From Anaerotignum lactatifermentans DSM 14214 (GTDB lineage: Bacteria; Bacillota; Clostridia; Lachnospirales; Anaerotignaceae), in the NCBI RefSeq assembly GCF_900142265.1, contig NZ_FRAH01000015.1:10129-53629 (forward strand): a stretch of DNA of 43,501 nt. The letters run 5' to 3'. The notes under the pieces are model-generated. The model made no database searches. It saw nothing but the letters and a program-made list of their open reading frames with translations, and was not told the DNA's origin. Made by a program: the position numbers and the translations under genes. Of the stretch, positions 8,479-16,988 are shown piece by piece. The number at the start of each line of letters is the position of its first letter. The stretch's first letter is position 1.

Positions 8479-9882
8479 ATGATGGATGCGTTTAAAGAAT
8501 TTTTTGATATTGTGGGTGTCTTTTTCGTCCTCTATATGATTGGTTATGCCAGTTTTCTGTTTCTGGCAGTGACTGTGGGCACTTCCGAACTGTATAAATT
8601 GAAGCGGCGGAACCAGCTGAAAAACGAATTGCTGGGGGAATACTATGTTCCCGTCACCATTGTGGTGCCTGCCTATAACGAGGAAGTGACCATTGAAGCA
8701 AACATCCGTTCTTTGCTTGCTTTGGACTATAAACTGTATGAGATTGTCGTTGTGGACGACGGTTCCAGCGACGATACTTCCAAAGTGGTGCGGGATGCCT
8801 TTCATATGCAGCAGATCAGCCGCCCCATACAGCGGAAGATTCCCTGCCAGGCAGAAGAAGTCATTTATGAAAGCTACGAATGGAAGGTGCCCATCACCCT
8901 CATCCGCAAGAAAAACGGCGGTAAGGCAGATGCTTTGAATATGGGCATCAATGCGGCAAAATATCCCTATTTTATCTGTATGGATGCCGATTCTGTGCTC
9001 CAGTATGATTCTCTGGAAAAAATCGTCCGCCCTGTGCTGGAGGACAGCAGCGTGGTGGCAGTGGGCGGCGTTGTTCGTCCCTGCAATGGTACGGAAATCC
9101 ATGATGGACATGTGGTGTCTTACCGTATGCCTGACCAGATTGTCCCTTGTATGCAGGTGTTGGAATATGACCGTTCTTTTCTGGCGGCAAGGATACTTTT
9201 TGACCGGTTCAATGGCAGCATCATCATTTCCGGTGCCTTTGGGCTGTTTCATAAAAATACCGTTGTGGAAGCAGGGGGATATGACCCCGGCACCATTGGC
9301 GAAGATATGGAATTGGTGGTAAAGCTTCATGTGTATTGCCGGGAAAATGGCATCCCTTATCGTATCCGCTACGCCACAGACGCTGTCTGCTGGACACAGG
9401 CGCCGGAGAAACTGGGGGATTTATGCAAACAGCGCAGACGTTGGCATATTGGGCTGTTCCAGAGCATGATGCGCCACAGACGGATTTTCCTGAATCCGAA
9501 ATATGGTCTTGTGGGATTGATTTCCTATCTGTATTTTCTGGTCTATGAGCTGCTTTCGCCTTATATCGAGGTCTTTGGGATTCTCACCATTGTACTGGCA
9601 TTTGCCGTAGACCTGATCAATGTGCCATTTATGATACTGTTTTTCGGTATTTATGTGGTGTACTCCGCAATCCTGTCGTTGACGGCATTTTTTGCCCGCA
9701 TTTATACGGTGGACTTGAAGCTGTCCTTTTCCGATGTGCTCAAAGCCATTGGACTTTGTGTGGTGGAGGTTTCCTGTCTGCGTCTGGTGCTGGCATGGGT
9801 GCGGGCAACGGCTCTGATTGGATACCGCAGAAGAAAACACGCTTGGGGCAGAATCGAACGGAAAAAGATACGGTTCAAATAA
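8479..9882 (+). CDS. processive family-2 glycosyltransferase (PgaC/BcsA-like)
   Basis: Predicted inner-membrane synthase that polymerises a sugar from a nucleotide-sugar donor and exports the chain. One N-terminal helix (residues ~10-32) precedes a cytosolic GT-A domain with IVVPAYNEE near 58, VVVDDGSSDDTS near 91, the metal-binding DAD at 169-171, GED at 274-276 (in the place of the usual TED) and QRRRW at 318-322. Three or four C-terminal helices follow. The D, DxD, ED, QxxRW set is that of cellulose, hyaluronan and poly-N-acetylglucosamine synthases. No PilZ domain is visible, so cyclic-di-GMP control would act through the riboswitch or another partner. Which polymer is made cannot be read from the sequence. 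Confidence 0.9.
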   Translation: MMDAFKEFFDIVGVFFVLYMIGYASFLFLAVTVGTSELYKLKRRNQLKNELLGEYYVPVTIVVPAYNEEVTIEANIRSLLALDYKLYEIVVVDDGSSDDTSKVVRDAFHMQQISRPIQRKIPCQAEEVIYESYEWKVPITLIRKKNGGKADALNMGINAAKYPYFICMDADSVLQYDSLEKIVRPVLEDSSVVAVGGVVRPCNGTEIHDGHVVSYRMPDQIVPCMQVLEYDRSFLAARILFDRFNGSIIISGAFGLFHKNTVVEAGGYDPGTIGEDMELVVKLHVYCRENGIPYRIRYATDAVCWTQAPEKLGDLCKQRRRWHIGLFQSMMRHRRIFLNPKYGLVGLISYLYFLVYELLSPYIEVFGILTIVLAFAVDLINVPFMILFFGIYVVYSAILSLTAFFARIYTVDLKLSFSDVLKAIGLCVVEVSCLRLVLAWVRATALIGYRRRKHAWGRIERKKIRFK

Positions 9883-9898
9883 AAAAGGAGGTTTTCAT

Positions 9899-10411
9899 AT
9901 GAAATTGGATCAACTGAAAAAAGGTTTTTGGGGCTACAAAAAAGCCAGCGTTTACGAATATATCACCATGATGGAAGAAGAATTTTCTGAAAAACTGGCG
10001 GAAAAAGTCACGGAACAGAAGAAGCAGGAGGAAGAATACCGCACACAGATCACCTCTCTGGAGGAAGAACTCAGTCGCGTGAGAAAAGAACTGGAGGAGC
10101 AGAAGCAGGAGCAGATGAATGTTGCTGCTGCCCTCATGGAGGCTGTGCGGTATAAGGACGAACTCCAGCAGGAAGCCCAGGAAAAAATGCAGGAAGAGCG
10201 TGCGGCATGGGAGAAAAAACTGGAAGAAGGGGCAAAAGAGCTGAATGGGTACCAGAAACAGATTGCGAAAGTCCGTGAAATGGTCCAAGGTCTGCTCCAG
10301 TCCATGGATGCCAAGTCTGAGGAAGTGGAGATGCAGATTCAGACAGTGAAGGCTGCCTGCCCCCGTCATAATATGACTTTGTTTGAAAGGAACCAGACAG
10401 AAGAAGCGTAA
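9899..10411 (+). CDS. DivIVA-like coiled-coil protein
   Basis: A 170-residue protein beginning MKLDQLKKGFWGYKKASVYE. The GYKKASVYEYI stretch resembles the N-terminal lipid-binding crossover of DivIVA/GpsB proteins, and residues ~25-150 are an almost continuous Glu/Lys/Gln-rich coiled coil. DivIVA-type proteins mark curved membrane at poles and division sites, so it may place the polymer machinery. The frame is open from 9818, inside the glycosyltransferase gene, but AAGGAGG before ATG 9899 fixes the start. It ends 17 bases before the phosphodiesterase gene. The DivIVA assignment rests on a short motif and is moderate. Confidence 0.75.
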   Translation: MKLDQLKKGFWGYKKASVYEYITMMEEEFSEKLAEKVTEQKKQEEEYRTQITSLEEELSRVRKELEEQKQEQMNVAAALMEAVRYKDELQQEAQEKMQEERAAWEKKLEEGAKELNGYQKQIAKVREMVQGLLQSMDAKSEEVEMQIQTVKAACPRHNMTLFERNQTEEA

Positions 10412-10428
10412 AGACTGAGGTGCTGACT

Positions 10429-12225
10429 GTGGAAGAAAAGACTTTGATTTATGTTGCGGGAAATCCTGACGCCTATCCTTTGGAGTATTTTGACAAAGAT
10501 ACCCAGACCTATGCAGGGGTCATCCCTGAACTGCTGGCGGAATTTTCTGACCAAAGTACATATGAAATCGTATATTATGAGGCAGATGGCACAGACCACC
10601 GGGAGGAACTAGCCCAGCAGAAGCAGGTAGACCTGTTTTCTGGCTATGAAGCAGAGGAGGAACAGCTGGATCATGCCCATGAACTCCCCCTTTTTTCTGG
10701 AGAAAATGCCTATATGCTCTATTTTACAGAGGCTGCTCCTGCCGCCTTTCGGTCGGATTTGCAGGCGTATCTGGCGGAAGTATCCCCGGCAGAGATGACA
10801 GGGCTTTTGATGGCTTCCGTGGAAACGCCGCCCAGCTCTCAGGGATTGTACTGGACAATGGGAGCCATGGGCGCTGCCCTTTTGGTCATGGCAGTGGTGC
10901 TGCTTCTGACGGTGCGCCGATACCGCAGGAAATTGAAAGAAAGCCAGCAGAATGTGGAAACGGACGAAACCACAGGTCTGGGGAATATGGAATATCTGGA
11001 ACGGTATTATAAACAATATATCAATGACAAAAATCGGATATTATATCATGCCATCTATTTTTATGTGGATACAGACCGCCTGCGCAGACTGGGCAGCGGA
11101 CAGGAAACCGATGAATTCCTTCGTTACTGCGCTGTGATTTTGGGAGAATATACGGAAGATAGTGATATTCTGGCAAGGGTATCAGAACAAGGCTTTTTGA
11201 TGCTGCGCCTTGGGGGCAGCGCAGAACAAACGGATACATGGCTTTGCACCTTGCTGGAGAGAGTCCGCGACTATGCGAAGCGCTACGGCAAGCCTTATGA
11301 TACCAATCTTTATGCGGGCATCTATCCGCTGAAAAGTCAGGACAGAGATTTGAATGAAATCGTTTTTCAGGCGTCTCAGGGAGCTTATCAGGCGGAAAAA
11401 GAAGAAGTGCCGTATCTGTTCTGCTCTCAGGCAATGATTCAGAAATCCCTCCAGGAGCGGCAGCTTCAGGCGAGCATCGATCAGGCTTTTGCACAAAAAG
11501 AATTCCAATTGTATATCCAGTTTTATGTGGATGCCCAGACCCTTAAAGTGGTCGGCGGGGAAGCCTTGTCCCGCTGGAAACATCCGCAAAAGGGGATCTT
11601 GCTGCCAAGCGTATTTATTCCGCTGCTGGAACGGGAAAAAATGATCAGCCGACTTGACTATTACTGCCTAAAAGAGGTATGCTTCTTCTTAGAGAGCCTT
11701 TTGAAGGCAGGCGTGGATACCTTTTTCGTATCCTGCAATTTCTCCCGTGAAACTTTTGCGGCAGCGGACTTTGCCCAAAAGGTACAGGAGATTTTGAATG
11801 GATTCACATTTCCAAGAGAACTGCTGATTCTGGAGATCACCGAAAGCGTTTCTGTCAGAAACGCCGCCCAGATACGACAGAATGTCATTGCATTGAAAAA
11901 GTACGGCGTCAGAGTGGCATTGGACGACTTTGGCGAAGGCTTTACCTCTTTTTATGATCTGCAAAAATACCCCATTGACGGCATCAAACTGGATAAAGGT
12001 CTGGTGGATCATGTGACGACGCCCATTGGTACAGCTATACTCAAGGCTATGATACAGGTGGGACATGAGCTGAATATGACCATCCTTGCCGAAGGGGTAG
12101 AAACAGATGCGCAGGTGAAGGCGCTGCAGGAAATCCACTGCGATGTCATCCAGGGATTCCGTTTCTGCCATCCACTGCCACAGTGGGAGGCAACAGAGCA
12201 GATCATTCAGAACAGACGAACATAA
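10429..12225 (+). CDS. cyclic-di-GMP phosphodiesterase (solute-binding-like, degenerate GGDEF, EAL)
   Basis: Predicted to hydrolyse cyclic-di-GMP to pGpG. Residues 1-120 resemble one lobe of a periplasmic solute-binding domain, one hydrophobic helix lies at ~140-165, then comes a GGDEF-like domain in which the signature is replaced by SEQGF, then an EAL domain. EAL is intact at residues 378-380, with DDFGEGFTSF at 499-508 and AEGVET further on, so the phosphodiesterase should be active. The GTG at 10429 has GAGGTG six bases upstream; GTG 10420 is in frame but poorly spaced. The sensor region lacks a visible signal peptide and is shorter than usual, so the N-terminus may have been lost. It shares the operon direction with the synthase genes. 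Confidence 0.86.
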   Translation: MEEKTLIYVAGNPDAYPLEYFDKDTQTYAGVIPELLAEFSDQSTYEIVYYEADGTDHREELAQQKQVDLFSGYEAEEEQLDHAHELPLFSGENAYMLYFTEAAPAAFRSDLQAYLAEVSPAEMTGLLMASVETPPSSQGLYWTMGAMGAALLVMAVVLLLTVRRYRRKLKESQQNVETDETTGLGNMEYLERYYKQYINDKNRILYHAIYFYVDTDRLRRLGSGQETDEFLRYCAVILGEYTEDSDILARVSEQGFLMLRLGGSAEQTDTWLCTLLERVRDYAKRYGKPYDTNLYAGIYPLKSQDRDLNEIVFQASQGAYQAEKEEVPYLFCSQAMIQKSLQERQLQASIDQAFAQKEFQLYIQFYVDAQTLKVVGGEALSRWKHPQKGILLPSVFIPLLEREKMISRLDYYCLKEVCFFLESLLKAGVDTFFVSCNFSRETFAAADFAQKVQEILNGFTFPRELLILEITESVSVRNAAQIRQNVIALKKYGVRVALDDFGEGFTSFYDLQKYPIDGIKLDKGLVDHVTTPIGTAILKAMIQVGHELNMTILAEGVETDAQVKALQEIHCDVIQGFRFCHPLPQWEATEQIIQNRRT

Positions 12226-12306
12226 GAAAAAGACAAGCTGTGCCTAATTGCCTTTCTGGAAAAAAGACAAAGACACAACAGAAGGTTTACAGGGTAGGAG
12301 GCAAGT

Positions 12307-14556
12307 ATGGACGAGAAGAAATTGACAAAACAATTGCGCCGCATTACCATCATTACCATCATCGGCAGCTTGCTGCTCAGTGCCATTGGTTTTGGTATTT
12401 TTACCTATATCATGAAATCTGCCCATGAAGCGGAACATGAACAGCTCAAGGCGGAAACAGAAGAATATCGTGGACGTTTGGTCAGACAGATGGATAAAAA
12501 TTTGCAGATTCTGACAACGCTGTCCAAGGCATATGAAGTCAGTACCATTACCGATGAACCTGAATGTCTTGGAAAGAGTTTGATGGAAACCAATACTGCC
12601 GACGGCTTTCTCAGTATGGTATATATGCGCCAAGATGGTACAGGTCTTATACATACGACAATTTCTGGCGAGGTAGCGGCAATCACCATGGATGACCTGC
12701 ATCCTTATGCCGTTGAGGTGGTGGAGTCCGCACTGCAAGGGAAAAATGCCGTTTCCAAGATCTTCAGGAGCGATGTGCTGGATGAGAAGCTGTTTGTATA
12801 CGCTGTTCCTGTATATGAAAACGGGGAAGTCGTTGGTGCGCTGGCAGCTGGTGATACCCTTGATATTTTTACAGAGGCTACTGACGGCAAAACGGTCATG
12901 GGCGGGGCAGGGTATCTGCACCTGATTGCCGATAACGGGAGGTTTTTGGTACGGTCGGAAAATACGTTGGTAGATGAGGAAATGAAATACCTTTATGAAG
13001 GGGATATCCTTTCAGAACAGACCAAGGCGAAGGTGCAGGCTGCACTGGAAAAAGGCGAAGATGTCTGCGAGGAATTTAGCTACGAAGGCAATCGTATGCA
13101 TTTTTATATGGTGCCTTTGGATATCAATGGATGGTATTTGTACTGCGCCAATAAGGTGTGGGGTTCTTCCTCCTCATTGGGCGATGCTTTGACCATCTTT
13201 GGCGTACTGATGGTGCTGATGCTGATTCTCATGAATATATTGCTTTACAGTGGACGCCGTGTCTTTAGCCAAAATATCAAAAGCCTGATCCGTCTGGCTT
13301 ATGAGGACCCCATCACTGGGGCAAAAAATACAGCCTACTTTGACGAAAATTTCCAGCGGATATTGGAAACAAAACAGCCTTTCAGCACAGCGGCTTTGAA
13401 CGTCCATAATTTCAAAGGTATCAACGACCTGTTTGGCAGAATGCGCGGGGATCGCGTGCTGTGTTATATGGAAAATGTGCTGGATCATAACCTGAAAGAA
13501 GGCGAGTTTTTCTGCCGTGACACAGCAGACCTGTTTTACCTGCTGCTGTTGGATACAGACCAGGAATCTATCAAAAAACGTTTGGCTGTCATCATTGAGC
13601 AGATCAGAGCATCTTCTTTGGAATACGGCGAGTTTAGTTATGACCTTTCCCTCTATGCCGGCGTTGCCATAGGGGAAGACAGGGAGAAAGCTTTGCTGGC
13701 TATGCAGAGCATCGAACATACCCACCATACGGATATTGCCTTTTACAATCACGACATGCACAATGCCGTGCGGAAGAAAAACAGCATCGAAAGCCAGATG
13801 TACCCGGCTTTGCAGAATAAAGAATTCAAACTGTTTTTACAGCCGAAGTTTGGCATGAAAAATGAAGGTCTGGTGGGGGCAGAAGCTTTGGTGCGCTGGC
13901 AGAATCCAGACGGCTCTTACCGCTATCCAAATGAATTTATCCCGCTCTTTGAGGAAAATGGATTTTGTCTGAAACTGGATCTTTATATGGTGGAACGAGC
14001 ATGTGAGCAGATCAAAGCATGGAAGGACGCGGGTCTGACCCCTGTGCCCATTTCTGTAAACCAGTCTAAGATGCTGTTTTCTGACCTGCATTATCCTGAT
14101 AATTTGATGCAGATACTGAATCGGTATGATGTTTCTCCTTCTTTGATCACGCTGGAGATACTGGAAGGAGTTGCTACGAATAATCTGGAACTGCTGAACC
14201 ATCAGATAGAAGCGCTCCATGCCCTGGGCTTCCGCATTTCCATGGATGACTTTGGCAATGGATATTCTTCTTTGAATATGCTGTATCAGCTGAACATCGA
14301 CGAATTGAAGCTGGATCGGGGCTTCTTGCGGCAGGTTTCCAAAGAGGACGAAGAACGCCGCTATATCATATTGGAGCAGATCGTCAGCTTTGCACGGAAA
14401 CTGGGCATTGCCACCGTTGCGGAGGGCATTGAAACCCAGGAGGATGAGGAATTGATACAGGCGCTCAAATGTAATTTCGGACAGGGCTATTTCTATGATA
14501 AACCCATGAGCGCCAAGGAATTCAGTCAGCGTTATATGAAAAAAGACGAAAAATGA
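12307..14556 (+). CDS. membrane cyclic-di-GMP phosphodiesterase (Cache-like sensor, degenerate GGDEF, EAL)
   Basis: A 749-residue sensor enzyme. A hydrophobic helix (residues ~12-35) and a second at ~297-317 bracket an extracellular region of about 260 residues with the look of a double Cache domain, which would sense a small external ligand. A GGDEF-like domain without the signature (RDTADLF at its place) follows, then an EAL domain: EAL at 526-528, DDFGNGYSSL near 650 and AEGIETQEDEE near 700. It should therefore degrade, not make, cyclic-di-GMP. ATG 12307 follows GTAGGAGG. An 81-base gap separates it from the previous gene, so it may have its own promoter. Confidence 0.9.
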   Translation: MDEKKLTKQLRRITIITIIGSLLLSAIGFGIFTYIMKSAHEAEHEQLKAETEEYRGRLVRQMDKNLQILTTLSKAYEVSTITDEPECLGKSLMETNTADGFLSMVYMRQDGTGLIHTTISGEVAAITMDDLHPYAVEVVESALQGKNAVSKIFRSDVLDEKLFVYAVPVYENGEVVGALAAGDTLDIFTEATDGKTVMGGAGYLHLIADNGRFLVRSENTLVDEEMKYLYEGDILSEQTKAKVQAALEKGEDVCEEFSYEGNRMHFYMVPLDINGWYLYCANKVWGSSSSLGDALTIFGVLMVLMLILMNILLYSGRRVFSQNIKSLIRLAYEDPITGAKNTAYFDENFQRILETKQPFSTAALNVHNFKGINDLFGRMRGDRVLCYMENVLDHNLKEGEFFCRDTADLFYLLLLDTDQESIKKRLAVIIEQIRASSLEYGEFSYDLSLYAGVAIGEDREKALLAMQSIEHTHHTDIAFYNHDMHNAVRKKNSIESQMYPALQNKEFKLFLQPKFGMKNEGLVGAEALVRWQNPDGSYRYPNEFIPLFEENGFCLKLDLYMVERACEQIKAWKDAGLTPVPISVNQSKMLFSDLHYPDNLMQILNRYDVSPSLITLEILEGVATNNLELLNHQIEALHALGFRISMDDFGNGYSSLNMLYQLNIDELKLDRGFLRQVSKEDEERRYIILEQIVSFARKLGIATVAEGIETQEDEELIQALKCNFGQGYFYDKPMSAKEFSQRYMKKDEK

Positions 14557-14587
14557 CACGTTGCTGTCATAGATCAAAATAAGAAAT

Positions 14588-14628
14588 CACACCCCGTTTG
14601 TTGGACGGAATGTCCTGCGGGGTGTTTT
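14588..14628 (+). terminator. intrinsic terminator ending the cyclic-di-GMP region
   Basis: ACACCCCG pairs with CGGGGTGT, an inner GGAC/GTCC pair strengthens the stem, and TTTT follows. It lies 32 bases after the second EAL gene. Confidence 0.85.
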
Positions 14629-14746
14629 CATGTCCAAAGAGCAGGCATTTGGAAAGGGAGGAGCTTTCCCTCCTGTTTTCTCTGATAAAAAAATATCATA
14701 AATTTTTTTGAATTTTACAAGAGAATCACACTTTTGTTCTACTTTA

Positions 14747-14755
14747 TGATATACT
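14747..14755 (+). promoter_or_regulatory. possible extended -10 promoter for cdaA
   Basis: TGATATACT fits the extended -10 form TGnTATACT, 63 bases before the cdaA start. No good -35 box sits at standard spacing, which is tolerated by extended -10 promoters. Confidence 0.4.
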
Positions 14756-14817
14756 GATACTGTATCGGCTTTTTGGAACCAATTTTTATTAGAATCAGAA
14801 GAATCGGGTGTGATACA

Positions 14818-15675
14818 ATGGATTTTTTGAACAGCTTTTTCAGTGGTCTGGGCATCACAGAATTTGTACGTCCGTCCATTGGCATAACGGATGTGCTGGA
14901 TATCCTGATTGTGGCATATATTATCTATAAAGTCATTTTCTGGATCAAAGAAACCCGTGCCTGGGTCCTTTTCAAAGGGATACTGGTGATCTTCGCCTTT
15001 GCGGCAGTGGCAGCCCTTTTGAAATTACATACCATCATTTTCGTTCTTTCCAACACCATCAATATGGGTATCATTGCACTGCTCATCGTTTTCCAGCCGG
15101 AAATGCGAAAGGCTTTGGAACAGCTGGGCAAAGGAAAGATATTTTCTTACTTCACCCGCGGCGAAGATGCCGGGGATGAAAAAGCCGCAGCCCGCACTGT
15201 AAACGAAATCGTCAAAGCGGCGGACAAAATGGGCGCGGCAAAAACAGGCGCCCTGATCCTCATGGAACAGGAAGTGCCTCTGGGCGATCTGGAAAGAACA
15301 GGCATCCCCATCGATGCCATCGTGTCCAGTCAGCTCCTCATCAATATTTTTGAACACAACACCCCCCTCCATGACGGGGCGGTGATCATCCGGCGGAACC
15401 GTGTGGCAGCGGCCACCTGTTTCCTGCCATTGACAGACAGCAACGAAGTCAGCATGGAACTGGGTACCAGACACCGGGCAGCCATCGGTGCCAGCGAGGT
15501 TTCTGACGCCCATGTTATCGTCGTTTCCGAAGAAACAGGGAAGATTTCCGTTGCAAGAGGCGGCGTTTTGTATCGGGACTTGACGCCAGAACAATTGAAA
15601 AACATGATCTCCGAACAGGATCATCAATCCGCCAAAAAGAAACTGGCGATTTGGAAAGGAAGGCAGGATAAATGA
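14818..15675 (+). CDS. cdaA: diadenylate cyclase CdaA
   Basis: Membrane enzyme that condenses two ATP to cyclic-di-AMP, the messenger for potassium, osmolyte and wall homeostasis in Gram-positives. Three hydrophobic helices occupy residues ~20-95, followed by the DAC domain with DGAVIIRRNRV near 187 and the catalytic RHR (GTRHRAAIG) near 220. Family members begin close to MDFL, so I choose ATG 14818 (GGGTG upstream) over an in-frame start at 14773. The final ATGA overlaps the start of cdaR, indicating translational coupling, and the cdaA-cdaR-glmM order is the conserved Firmicutes arrangement. Confidence 0.96.
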   Translation: MDFLNSFFSGLGITEFVRPSIGITDVLDILIVAYIIYKVIFWIKETRAWVLFKGILVIFAFAAVAALLKLHTIIFVLSNTINMGIIALLIVFQPEMRKALEQLGKGKIFSYFTRGEDAGDEKAAARTVNEIVKAADKMGAAKTGALILMEQEVPLGDLERTGIPIDAIVSSQLLINIFEHNTPLHDGAVIIRRNRVAAATCFLPLTDSNEVSMELGTRHRAAIGASEVSDAHVIVVSEETGKISVARGGVLYRDLTPEQLKNMISEQDHQSAKKKLAIWKGRQDK

Positions 15676-16949
15676 AACGATTTCAGGAATTGCTCATGAA
15701 AGACCTGGGCTGGAAACTGCTTTCCGTGGCCATTGCTACCACCATGTGGTTTATGGTCATCAGCATCAATCAGCCCATTGATACAAGATCATACAGCACC
15801 ACCCTCCAATTGGTAGGGGAGGAAACATTGACTGCCCGTGGCCTTACGGTAGCCAATCGGGAAGATTTGACCAATACAAAGGTCAGCATCAAAGTCAAAG
15901 CCCAGCGAACGGCCCTGGACCGGCTCAGTCAGCGACAGGCGGATTTGATTTCTGCCAGTGTGGATCTGTCAGATTTGACTTATGCTCAGGATGGTGATAC
16001 CATCACACTGCCTGTAGATACTTCCGTTGGCGGCGGCGCTACGGGATATACCGTTGAGAGCAAAGTCCCCGGCAGCGTGGAGATTCAGGTAGAAACTCTG
16101 GCAGCAAAGGAATTCCCGCTGGAAGTTTCCCTGAATGGGGAAGTTACAGAAGGCACCCACCTGTCAACACCTAAGTTGATCCCAGAAACCATTATGGTCA
16201 AAGGGGCAAAATCCGCTGTGGACAGCGTTGTGGCAGTGCGCCTGTCTGTCAATGCGGCAGATGCGGTGCAGCAGATGGATTTGCAGGTGAAACCCGTCGC
16301 TTATGACAAAGACGGCAATACCGTAAACGGCGTGACATTCTCCGTGGATACGGTTACCGTTTCTTATAGCCTGAATGAGGCAAAACAGGTGCCTGTTCAG
16401 GTTTCTGTAACAGGCAGCCTGGCAGACGGCTATCATTTAGGGGAAATCACATGCACTCCCAAAACCGTTTCTGTCATTGGGGCAAAAGAAGATCTGGATA
16501 AACTGAATGTGATTTCTCTGGATCAGATTGACGTTAGTGGAGCAACCAGCTCCATCAGCCATACCTTCCAGCTTTCTGATTATCTGCCAGAAGGGGTAAA
16601 ACTGGAAGAAGGCAGCAGTGCTGTGGTTCAGGTCTTTGTCCATGTGGACAGAGGGGAAGAAAAGACCGTAACGGTTTCTTCTGACCAGATTCACCTGACC
16701 AATGGGCAGGATGGATATCAGTATCATCTGCCGGACAGCATTTCCGTTTCCATCAACGGCGAAGCAAGCCAGCTGGCAGCAGTGGAAGGCAGCGACCTGT
16801 CAGGTCAGGTGGATGTTTCCGCTCTCACAGAAGGCGAACATACCGTTTCCATTGATTGGAACCTGCCAAGCGGCATTACGGCAGACAGCAGCACCGTTAC
16901 CATAGAAGTGACGGCTGCCGGCAGCGATGAATCAGATACAGAATCATAA
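15672..16949 (+). CDS. cdaR: CdaR, YbbR-domain regulator of diadenylate cyclase
   Basis: A 425-residue extracytoplasmic protein with one N-terminal membrane helix (residues ~13-30) and four YbbR-type repeats covering ~35-410. They show as recurring patterns such as PVQVSVTGSLADGYHLGEIT and KTVSVIGAKEDLDKL. Orthologs bind CdaA and change its activity, linking cyclic-di-AMP synthesis to the envelope. The gene overlaps cdaA by four bases (ATGA) and precedes glmM by 39 bases. The acidic serine-rich tail (SDESDTES) is not conserved in the family. Confidence 0.93.
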   Translation: MKRFQELLMKDLGWKLLSVAIATTMWFMVISINQPIDTRSYSTTLQLVGEETLTARGLTVANREDLTNTKVSIKVKAQRTALDRLSQRQADLISASVDLSDLTYAQDGDTITLPVDTSVGGGATGYTVESKVPGSVEIQVETLAAKEFPLEVSLNGEVTEGTHLSTPKLIPETIMVKGAKSAVDSVVAVRLSVNAADAVQQMDLQVKPVAYDKDGNTVNGVTFSVDTVTVSYSLNEAKQVPVQVSVTGSLADGYHLGEITCTPKTVSVIGAKEDLDKLNVISLDQIDVSGATSSISHTFQLSDYLPEGVKLEEGSSAVVQVFVHVDRGEEKTVTVSSDQIHLTNGQDGYQYHLPDSISVSINGEASQLAAVEGSDLSGQVDVSALTEGEHTVSIDWNLPSGITADSSTVTIEVTAAGSDESDTES

Positions 16950-16988
16950 ACAATATGAGAAAATAAGAATAAGGAGTTTGAACAGAAT

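Noticed and set aside
6610-9330. A 906-codon open frame on the minus strand
   Set aside because: It is antisense to the glycosidase-like, HEAT and GT2 genes, is rich in His, Phe and Ile as typical for shadow frames, and matches no family.
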